From: Bacteroidia bacterium
GTDB lineage: Bacteria; Bacteroidota; Bacteroidia; Flavobacteriales; Flavobacteriaceae
NCBI GenBank assembly: GCA_030431085.1
Contig: JAUIJW010000020.1
Coordinates: forward strand, 1-18,579
Direction: 5' to 3'
DNA: 18,579 nucleotides
Below are positions 1 through 5,849 of the stretch, piece by piece. Position 1 is the first letter of the stretch. Every line of letters starts with the position of its first letter. The position numbers were made by a program, and so were the translations under genes. The notes under the pieces were generated by a model. The model had not been told where the DNA came from. It searched no databases and saw only the letters and a program-made list of their open reading frames with translations.

Positions 1-1
1 T

Positions 2-1690
2 TGGGGTTATTTAAATGGTAAAGAATATGGCTTTAGAAGAAACTTTTATCACAAGCCAGTTATGTCTTTAAACTGGGAATGGGTTATTTCAGACGCTTCT
101 AGATTATCTACTGTTATTTATGGTTCTTGGGGCCGTGGTGGTGGAACTGGAGAAATTGGTAGAATTAACGGTAAACGTCAATATCAATTAAAAGATGAAA
201 ATGGTTTGATTCCACTAGATGATATCTATGCTTGGAACTCGGGTCAAAGTGTACCTTCTTTAGGTGCGGATAGAACTACTTATGATGGTAGATTTATGAA
301 TACTGGAAACAATGGTCATCCAGATGGCGGTGGTCGAAACGGTACAGATAATGGTATTTCAAGAAGAGCCTCTATGAATTCACACGACTGGTATGGTGCC
401 TTGATTAATTTCCATAATGACATTAATGAAAACTGGAGCTACGATGTAGGGGCAGATTTAAGAACCTATACTGGTTACCACTTTAGAGTTGTTAACGATG
501 TATTAGGAGCTGATGCTTATGTAGATTATGATGATATCAATAATCCAAAACATGTTATTGAACCAAATGATTTTGTGAGTGCCTCTGCCAGTTGGAATCC
601 ATGGTCTGATATTAAAAATTTGAAGAAAATAGATTATAATAATGACGGTATTGTAAAATGGGCAGGTGCTTTTGGTCAAGTAGAATACAGCAATGAAGTT
701 GTCTCTGCCTTTGTTCAAGGGTCGTTTTCAAGTCAAGGGTTTGAAAGAGTAGAATACTTTAACGAAACCCCAGATAATCAAAAATCTGGTAACAAAAGCC
801 TAACTGGTGGTAATATTAAAGGAGGTTTGAACTACAACATTAATGAATATCACAATGTATTCTTTAATACCGGGTACTATTCTAAACAGCCTTTATTTGA
901 TGCTGTATATTTAAACTTTGGCAATAACCTTAATCCAGATTTAACTAATGAAAAAATCTTTGGCCTTGAATTAGGTTACGGCTTTAGAAGTGCCAGATTT
1001 AGCGCTAACGCCAACTTATATAGAACCTCTTGGAAAGATAGATTTTTATCTCAAGGTGTTACCATTAATGCTGGACAACCAGATGAAATTAGAGGTACTG
1101 CCAACTATAAAGGAATTACAGAAATACACAGTGGACTTGAAATAGACATGATGTTTAGAGTATTAGATAATTTAAGCTTAACTGGTATGATGTCTATTGG
1201 AAATTGGGTCTATGAAGGCGATGTAGAAGCCGACGTTTTTGACAATAATCAAAACCCAATTGGATCATCAACCTTATATTTAGATGGTGTAAAAGTTGGA
1301 GATGCTGCCCAATTTACAACAGCTATTGGTGCTAACTATTCATTCTTAAAAGGATTTAGAGCTGGCTTAAATTGGAGATTTGCTGATAATCTTTATGCAG
1401 ATATCAATGCCGAAGATTTTACAGCGCCAGATAATCAAGGCTCTCTACAATTACCTTCTTACAGCCTTATGGATGCTAGAATTGCTTACAATTGGGCTTT
1501 TAAACCAGGTAGTTCACTTGAACTTAGCTTAAATCTAAATAACGTATTTGATACGGTTTATATCTCAGAGTCTGAAACAAACTATTTTACCAGACCTGGA
1601 GATGATACATATGACGGTATTTCTACAGGTAACCGCGTTTTCTTTGGATGGGGTAGAACTTGGAACACATCATTAAGATTTAGATTCTAG
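2..1690 (+). CDS. TonB-dependent outer-membrane receptor, C-terminal part (5' end outside window)
   Basis: The frame is open from base 2, so the ATG at 62 is internal and the gene begins before the window; 562 residues are visible. They are rich in alternating aromatic/polar beta-strands with Asn/Gly/Asp-rich loops, as in the barrel of TonB-dependent receptors. Family-typical pieces are NPDLTNEKIFGLELGY in the middle of the barrel and LNLNNVFDTVYIS near the end. The protein ends in LRFRF, a C-terminal phenylalanine as expected for a BAM-inserted outer-membrane barrel. The plug and signal peptide are not in view. The role would be energy-dependent uptake of a large ligand (siderophore, oligosaccharide or similar); nothing visible identifies the substrate. 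A strong terminator follows the stop, so this is the last gene of its transcript. Confidence 0.9.
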   Translation, partial: WGYLNGKEYGFRRNFYHKPVMSLNWEWVISDASRLSTVIYGSWGRGGGTGEIGRINGKRQYQLKDENGLIPLDDIYAWNSGQSVPSLGADRTTYDGRFMNTGNNGHPDGGGRNGTDNGISRRASMNSHDWYGALINFHNDINENWSYDVGADLRTYTGYHFRVVNDVLGADAYVDYDDINNPKHVIEPNDFVSASASWNPWSDIKNLKKIDYNNDGIVKWAGAFGQVEYSNEVVSAFVQGSFSSQGFERVEYFNETPDNQKSGNKSLTGGNIKGGLNYNINEYHNVFFNTGYYSKQPLFDAVYLNFGNNLNPDLTNEKIFGLELGYGFRSARFSANANLYRTSWKDRFLSQGVTINAGQPDEIRGTANYKGITEIHSGLEIDMMFRVLDNLSLTGMMSIGNWVYEGDVEADVFDNNQNPIGSSTLYLDGVKVGDAAQFTTAIGANYSFLKGFRAGLNWRFADNLYADINAEDFTAPDNQGSLQLPSYSLMDARIAYNWAFKPGSSLELSLNLNNVFDTVYISESETNYFTRPGDDTYDGISTGNRVFFGWGRTWNTSLRFRF

Positions 1691-1710
1691 TTAATTCTTG
1701 AAATCAACTT

Positions 1711-1755
1711 GATAAAAAACTGCTTTTGGTATTCATCAAAAGCAGTTTTTTTATC
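1711..1755 (+). terminator. Intrinsic terminator after the TonB receptor
   Basis: AAAAAACTGCTTTTG (1714-1728) pairs with CAAAAGCAGTTTTTT (1737-1751) across an 8-base loop, giving a long perfect stem that runs into a T tract. The A tract on the left arm means it could also act on the opposite strand. It lies 20 bases after the receptor stop codon. Confidence 0.9.
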
Positions 1756-1767
1756 AATATAATTACC

Positions 1768-1775
1768 TAAATTTG
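1768..1775 (+). promoter_or_regulatory. Bacteroidota-type -7 element for the small membrane protein
   Basis: TAAATTTG is an exact match to the Bacteroidota sigma-A -7 consensus TAnnTTTG. It sits between the terminator and the ATG at 1798, with 22 bases between element and start, like other candidates in this window. A T-rich stretch (1746-1752) lies where the -33 box would be but lacks a clear TTG. Confidence 0.5.
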
Positions 1776-1797
1776 TAAACCTTAAAACTAATCTATC

Positions 1798-2226
1798 ATG
1801 ATAAAAATGTTACATTCTGGCTGGGCTTATATAGTGTTAGTCATATTAATCATAGCAGTAATCAATGCCATCACAGGGTTGACCTCTAAAAGAGACTTTA
1901 AAGAAAAAGACTTGCGTTTACCTCTTTTTGCTTTGATTGTAAGTCATATCCAATTACTCATAGGTTTTATTGCCTATTTTACCTCAGCTCAGTTTGATTT
2001 TCTTAAAGAAAGTGGAATGGGTGCTGCGATGGAAACTCCAGAAATACGCCTTATTACCGTTGAACACCCTTTAATGATGATAATTGCTATTGTTTTAATC
2101 ACCATAGGTTTCTCGAAACACAAGAAAAAATCTTTAGATCAAGATAAATTTAAAACCATCGCTGTATTCTACGGCATTGCTTTATTACTTATTCTAAGCA
2201 GAATACCTTGGAGCCAATGGTTTTAA
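1798..2226 (+). CDS. Small four-helix integral membrane protein, possibly cytochrome b-like
   Basis: 142 residues with four hydrophobic segments at about 9-28, 42-63, 88-106 and 120-137, joined by short charged loops (KRDFKEKD after helix 1, KHKKKSLDQDK after helix 3). Histidines lie at or near helix ends: H6 (HSGWAY), H50 (SHIQLL) and H90 (EHPLMM). That arrangement would suit heme b or metal binding, and proteins of this type in Bacteroidota are sometimes labelled cytochrome b-like, but nothing here proves a heme. There is no signal peptide beyond the first helix and no enzymatic motif. It has its own candidate promoter and lies 40 bases before the plsC-like gene on the same strand, so the two may be co-transcribed. 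Function unknown. Confidence 0.75.
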   Translation: MIKMLHSGWAYIVLVILIIAVINAITGLTSKRDFKEKDLRLPLFALIVSHIQLLIGFIAYFTSAQFDFLKESGMGAAMETPEIRLITVEHPLMMIIAIVLITIGFSKHKKKSLDQDKFKTIAVFYGIALLLILSRIPWSQWF

Positions 2227-2247
2227 TACTTTAGTCTAGTTAAAGTA
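2227..2247. repeat. Small inverted repeat between the membrane protein and plsC
   Basis: TACTTTA (2227-2233) and TAAAGTA (2241-2247) form a perfect 7-base inverted repeat around GTCTAGT, starting directly after the stop codon at 2226. No T tract follows, so it is not a typical terminator. The left arm plus G (TACTTTAG) is also one mismatch from the TAnnTTTG promoter element. It could be an operator or chance in AT-rich DNA. Confidence 0.3.
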
Positions 2248-2266
2248 CTCATCTTATTTATAGCGT

Positions 2267-3010
2267 ATGTCTGTATTAAAAAAAATTCTTACTTATCCGT
2301 TAAGTATTATTCATTATTTCTTTTTCGGATTAGTTCTTATCATTTTTCATCCCATTCAATGGGTTGCCTTTAATGTATTTGGCTATAAAGCTCATAAAAA
2401 GACGGTCAGCTTTTTAAATTTTTTTGTTACCGGAACACTCTATTTATTGGGTTCTAGGGTTGTTTTCAATAATCCTCATCAATTACCAAAAGATGTACCA
2501 CTCATCTTAGTCGCTAACCATCAAAGTACTTACGACATCCCTCCTATTTTCTGGTTTTTACGCCAGTATCATCCTAAGTTTGTTTCAAAAATGGAATTAG
2601 GTCACGGTATTCCAAGTGTGTCCTATAACTTAAGACATGGGGGGTCTGTATTGATTAATCGTAAAGATGCTAGACAATCACTAAAAGCCCTAAGTGATTT
2701 TGGTGCATATATTGAACAAAATAATTATATGGCTGCAATTTTTCCAGAGGGCACCCGAAGTAAAGACGGTCATCCTAAAGCTTTTAAAGATAAGGGCTTG
2801 AAAATTATGCTTAAAAAAGCACCTTCGGCCTATATTGTTCCAGTATCTATTAATAATTCATGGAAATTAGTGCGGTTTGGGAATTTTCCTTTAGGGATAG
2901 GTGTCAAACTAACTTTTGATGTGCACGAACCTATTAAGGCGGCAAGCATGCCTTTTGATGAGCTATTTGCTCTAACAGAAAAAACTGTTACAAACGGGAT
3001 ACATGTTTAA
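2267..3010 (+). CDS. plsC: 1-acyl-sn-glycerol-3-phosphate acyltransferase (PlsC/LPLAT family)
   Basis: 247 residues, the usual size for bacterial PlsC. A hydrophobic N-terminal segment (about 12-60) anchors it to the inner membrane. The catalytic NHx4D motif is NHQSTYD at 84-90, and the substrate-binding block FPEGTRS is at 159-165. LPLATs with both motifs move an acyl group to the sn-2 position of lysophosphatidic acid, making phosphatidic acid for phospholipid synthesis. Some family members instead acylate ornithine lipids or other lyso-acceptors, so exact substrate is inference. The ATG at 2267 fits the expected N-terminus. The 3' end overlaps the opposing nitrilase gene by 23 bases, and no terminator is visible between them. 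Confidence 0.88.
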   Translation: MSVLKKILTYPLSIIHYFFFGLVLIIFHPIQWVAFNVFGYKAHKKTVSFLNFFVTGTLYLLGSRVVFNNPHQLPKDVPLILVANHQSTYDIPPIFWFLRQYHPKFVSKMELGHGIPSVSYNLRHGGSVLINRKDARQSLKALSDFGAYIEQNNYMAAIFPEGTRSKDGHPKAFKDKGLKIMLKKAPSAYIVPVSINNSWKLVRFGNFPLGIGVKLTFDVHEPIKAASMPFDELFALTEKTVTNGIHV

Positions 3011-3782
3011 GCTCAAAAGAATCTCTATCTTCTAAAAACCTAAAGTTTTCTCGCATTTTTAGTAAGTCCTTTTTACTAATTTCTACTGTGGCTATGGCCT
3101 CTTGACTTTGAGGGGTTGTCAAAATTTCTTGGCCAAAGTAATCAAATCCCACCGTATGCCCGACATAGTCTAAATTATTTGCATCTTTACCTACCCGATT
3201 AACGCCAAAACTATAACATAAATTTTCTATGGCACGTGCTTGTAAAAGAGTATCCCAAGCCTGAATTCTAGGTTTTGGCCAATTGGCCATATAAATTAAC
3301 ACATCGATATCTTGTGTGTTTCTGGCCCAAACAGGAAATCTTAAATCATAACAAATTAACGGACAAATACGAAAACCTTTATAGTCAAACACTAATCTTT
3401 CTGTTCCCGATTTATACTGTAGATGCTCACCGGCAAATGTAAATAAATGTCGTTTATCATAGTGTTTTACATCGCCAGAGGGTAGCGCTACCAGGCAACG
3501 ATTATAAATAGCATCCTCTACAGCAATAATTGTACTCCCCATCACCACACAGCTGTTTTGCTTTGCAACACGCAACATCCATTGTACTGTAGTTCCTTTC
3601 ATTGTTTGGGCCACCTTTTTAGGGGTCATTGTAAAGCCTGTGGTAAACATTTCTTGCAATACAATAATATCTGTAGATTCGTTCAAGCCGTCTATTTTAT
3701 TTGTGAAATTATCGAGATTTTTCGTGGTATCTTCCCAAACTAAATCTGCTTGTATGCAGGTAATTTTTAAGGTTTCATTCAT
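2988..3782 (-). CDS. Carbon-nitrogen hydrolase, omega-amidase (YafV/Nit2) type
   Basis: 264 residues starting at the ATG at 3782. An in-frame TTG at 3806 would add eight residues, but nitrilase-fold proteins usually begin just before the first beta strand, here LKITCIQADLVWED. The catalytic triad is visible: E44 (LQEMFTTGF), K110 (HYDKRHLF) and C144 (PLICYDLRFPVW). This set and the length match the YafV/Nit2/MtnU branch, which hydrolyses alpha-ketoglutaramate to 2-oxoglutarate and ammonia (omega-amidase) in the cytoplasm. That product is formed when glutamine is the donor for a transaminase, and a transaminase of the right class lies at 4570-5724 on the same strand, beyond an opposing HAD gene. 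The 3' end overlaps plsC by 23 bases. Substrate specificity within the family is inferred. Confidence 0.87.
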   Translation of the reverse strand: MNETLKITCIQADLVWEDTTKNLDNFTNKIDGLNESTDIIVLQEMFTTGFTMTPKKVAQTMKGTTVQWMLRVAKQNSCVVMGSTIIAVEDAIYNRCLVALPSGDVKHYDKRHLFTFAGEHLQYKSGTERLVFDYKGFRICPLICYDLRFPVWARNTQDIDVLIYMANWPKPRIQAWDTLLQARAIENLCYSFGVNRVGKDANNLDYVGHTVGFDYFGQEILTTPQSQEAIATVEISKKDLLKMRENFRFLEDRDSFELKHVSRL

Positions 3783-3800
3783 AATATTAGCAATTGCTGT

Positions 3801-3816
3801 TACCAAAAAGTTGGTA
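3801..3816. repeat. Short stem-loop upstream of the omega-amidase gene
   Basis: TACCAA (3801-3806) and TTGGTA (3811-3816) make a 6-base stem with a 4-base loop, about 19 bases upstream of the nitrilase ATG at 3782. It would fall in the promoter or 5' leader of that gene. There is no known regulatory match, and it may be chance. Confidence 0.25.
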
Positions 3817-3930
3817 TGGTTGTGATTTTATAAAGCACGACTTCAACCATTTATACTTTAATTAATTCTTATTATTTTTTAAAGATAGTTATTTTGTAAT
3901 ATTGTAGGGTGAGCCTTAAAATTTTATGCT

Positions 3931-4590
3931 ATGAGTCACCAGAAGACACTGCTTATTTTTGATATTGACGGCACCTTAACCGATAGTGTTACCATGTACC
4001 ACCAAGTTGTTATCGATGCCATAAAACAAATGAAAATAGATGAGGTAGATACAGATTTCTATCACTATAAACACCATACAGATAGTTATACATTTAAATA
4101 TAATTATGAAAACTTTTTTAAGCAAGTGTTCCCTAAAAGTTTATTGTTAGATTTTGAAAGTATTTTAAACCAAGAAATCTTAAAACACTCGCCTGTTCAA
4201 GAAATTAATGGGGCGAAAATTACGATCGAACAACTTAAAAATAAAGGATTCTCACTCGCTTTTGCTACTGGCTCATTACCACAACCAGCCAAAACAAAAC
4301 TTGATCAATGCGGCATCTGGTATCACCAAGATGTATTGGCTACCTCTATGACCAGCTACGACCGTGAATCTTTTGTATTAGAAGCCATTGAAAAAGCCAA
4401 AACCTACTATCAGGTTAATCAGTTTGATAAAATATACTCTATTGGTGATGGCATTTGGGATTTAAAAACTGCTCAAAATCTCAACCTTCGTTTTATTGGT
4501 ATTGGATTGGCACAAAAGGAAACGCTCAAATCTAATGGTTGTCTCCTCCATTTTGATGATCTTTCAACTCTAGGTTCCTATTTTATTTAA
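3931..4590 (+). CDS. HAD-superfamily phosphatase (phosphoglycolate phosphatase-like)
   Basis: 219 residues with HAD motifs in order: motif I DIDGTLTDS at 11-19 (nucleophile D11, acid D13), motif II around FATGS (T113), candidate motif III lysine K159 or a neighbour, and motif IV GDGIWD at 172-177 (D173, D177 bind Mg2+). The helical segment between motifs I and II (about 18-90) is the type C1 cap found in phosphoglycolate phosphatase/beta-phosphoglucomutase relatives. It is a cytosolic phosphomonoesterase or phosphomutase; the substrate cannot be read from sequence. The gene lies between the opposing omega-amidase and aminotransferase genes and overlaps the latter tail-to-tail by 21 bases. A weak promoter-like TTATTTTG is at 3889-3896. 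Confidence 0.85.
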   Translation: MSHQKTLLIFDIDGTLTDSVTMYHQVVIDAIKQMKIDEVDTDFYHYKHHTDSYTFKYNYENFFKQVFPKSLLLDFESILNQEILKHSPVQEINGAKITIEQLKNKGFSLAFATGSLPQPAKTKLDQCGIWYHQDVLATSMTSYDRESFVLEAIEKAKTYYQVNQFDKIYSIGDGIWDLKTAQNLNLRFIGIGLAQKETLKSNGCLLHFDDLSTLGSYFI

Positions 4591-5724
4591 AATTTCTGCA
4601 GATTGTTTTAAGGTATCTTCATTTTTGGCGAAGCAAAACCGCAGCATTTTATGATCGGTTTTATTGGCATAAAATACCGATATTGGTATTGATGCAATTT
4701 TAAACTCCTTGGTTAAACGTATGGCGAAATCTACATCCTTTTCATCACTAATGTTTTCATAACCTAACAATTGAAAATAAGTCCCCCCAGTTGGTTTTAT
4801 CGTAAATTTTGATCCACTGATGGCGTCAATAAAAAAATCTCGCTTGCGATGATAGAATTCGGGTAGCTGTAAATAATTTTTAGGCTCAACTAAATACGCT
4901 GATAATGCGACTTGTACAGGATGATTTACACTAAATACATTAAATTGATGAATTTTTCTAAATTCTTTCATTAATATCTCTGGGGCTAAACAATACCCCA
5001 TTTTCCAACCGGTAGCATGGAAAGTTTTACCAAAACTTGCAGTAATTAAACTTCTTTGCCTCAAGCTTTCAAGCTTAGCGACACTTTGATGTTCTTGTTC
5101 ATCAAAAATAATATGCTCATAAACCTCATCACTTAAAATTATAATATTGGTATGATCGGTAAGTCGCTTTAATTGCACTAAATCTTCTTTTTGCAACACT
5201 GCTCCAGTTGGATTATGAGGAGAATTAATAATCATCATTTTGGTGTTTTCACTAATATGTTGCTCAACTTCAAGCCAATTTATACTATAGTGAGGAGCCT
5301 TTAATTCTAACTCAATAACTTTACCACCTTGCAGTTTCACCGCAGGACTGTAGCAATCATAAGATGGTCCAAATACAATAACCTCGTCGTCTTTCTTAAC
5401 CAAAGCCGATATTGCCGTATAGATGGCTTGAGTAGCTCCTGCAGTAATTGTAACTTCAGTTTCGGGGTGATAAGACGCTCCGTAAAGCTGTTTTACTTTA
5501 TCGGTAATTGCTTCTCTTAAGGTTAAAATACCAGGCATTGGTGCATATTGATTATACCCTTCTGTATAAGCTTTAGTGACCAGTTTTATTAAATCTGCGG
5601 CAATAGGAAAATCTGGATAGCCTTGAGATAGATTTATCGCTCCTTCACGATGAGCCAGAGCGCTCATTTTTGCAAATATACTATCCTCTACTTGAGGCAA
5701 TTTAGAGCTTAAATTTTGTAACAT
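4570..5724 (-). CDS. PLP-dependent aminotransferase, methionine/glutamine transaminase (YbdL/KAT) type
   Basis: 384 residues, full length for class I/II fold-type I aminotransferases. Visible residues include NLSQGYPDFP near the N-terminus (31-40), the NPTG block at 171-174, SDEVYEH at 198-204 (D199 to the pyridine nitrogen, Y202), the Schiff-base lysine K233 in SFGKTFHATGWK, and the substrate carboxylate arginine R362 (MLRFCF). The NLSQGYPDF and FHATGWKMGY wording is typical of the YbdL/kynurenine aminotransferase/glutamine transaminase K branch, which transaminates methionine, glutamine and aromatic residues with 2-oxo acids. The nearby same-strand omega-amidase fits use of glutamine as donor. 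The gene starts 21 bases from the phased GTT array and diverges from the outer-membrane barrel gene. Its 3' end overlaps the HAD gene by 21 bases. Confidence 0.88.
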   Translation of the reverse strand: MLQNLSSKLPQVEDSIFAKMSALAHREGAINLSQGYPDFPIAADLIKLVTKAYTEGYNQYAPMPGILTLREAITDKVKQLYGASYHPETEVTITAGATQAIYTAISALVKKDDEVIVFGPSYDCYSPAVKLQGGKVIELELKAPHYSINWLEVEQHISENTKMMIINSPHNPTGAVLQKEDLVQLKRLTDHTNIIILSDEVYEHIIFDEQEHQSVAKLESLRQRSLITASFGKTFHATGWKMGYCLAPEILMKEFRKIHQFNVFSVNHPVQVALSAYLVEPKNYLQLPEFYHRKRDFFIDAISGSKFTIKPTGGTYFQLLGYENISDEKDVDFAIRLTKEFKIASIPISVFYANKTDHKMLRFCFAKNEDTLKQSAEILNKIGT

Positions 5725-5744
5725 AACGCGTGTTGATTTTGTAC

Positions 5745-5811
5745 TGTTAATATTGTGTTAAGGCTTGTTAAATGATGTTAATCGTTGTTAAATACTGTTA
5801 CATATAGTTGT
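5745..5811. repeat. Helically phased array of TGTTAA-like direct repeats in a divergent promoter region
   Basis: GTT cores occur at 5746, 5757, 5767, 5777, 5787, 5797 and 5807, giving steps of 11, 10, 10, 10, 10 and 10 bases. The first five are full TGTTAA, the sixth is TGTTAC and the seventh is degenerate (AGTTGT). The bases between cores differ in every unit (TATTG, GGCT, ATGA, TCGT, ATAT-like), so this is not a recent tandem duplication; only the core and its phase are kept. About one helical turn per unit places all cores on one DNA face, as expected for cooperative binding by a protein. The array lies between the start codons of the aminotransferase (5724, minus) and the outer-membrane barrel gene (5850, plus) and ends about where the -33 region of the latter is expected. 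The binding factor is unknown. Confidence 0.75.
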
Positions 5812-5819
5812 TTAAAGCG

Positions 5820-5827
5820 TCCATTTG
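5820..5827 (+). promoter_or_regulatory. Candidate -7 element for the outer-membrane barrel gene
   Basis: TCCATTTG is one mismatch from TAnnTTTG and lies 22 bases before the ATG at 5850, the same distance as the exact match at 1768-1775. The -33 region would fall on the sixth phased GTT repeat (about 5795-5801), so the array would sit where a transcription activator or repressor acts. Confidence 0.35.
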
Positions 5828-5849
5828 GTAACTCATAATATATCATAAA

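Noticed and set aside
503..718. Minus-strand open frame of 71 codons inside the TonB receptor
   Set aside because: It is antisense to a clear barrel gene, and its low-complexity isoleucine-rich translation is the complement of the receptor's codons.
3783..3806. N-terminal extension of the omega-amidase using TTG at 3806
   Set aside because: The ATG at 3782 gives the family's usual N-terminus, and the extension overlaps a stem-loop and contains no conserved residues.
5745..5811. Phased repeats read as a CRISPR array or microsatellite
   Set aside because: Conserved cores are only about 6 bases and spacers about 4 bases, far too short for CRISPR; the spacers are diverged, so it is not a simple tandem repeat.
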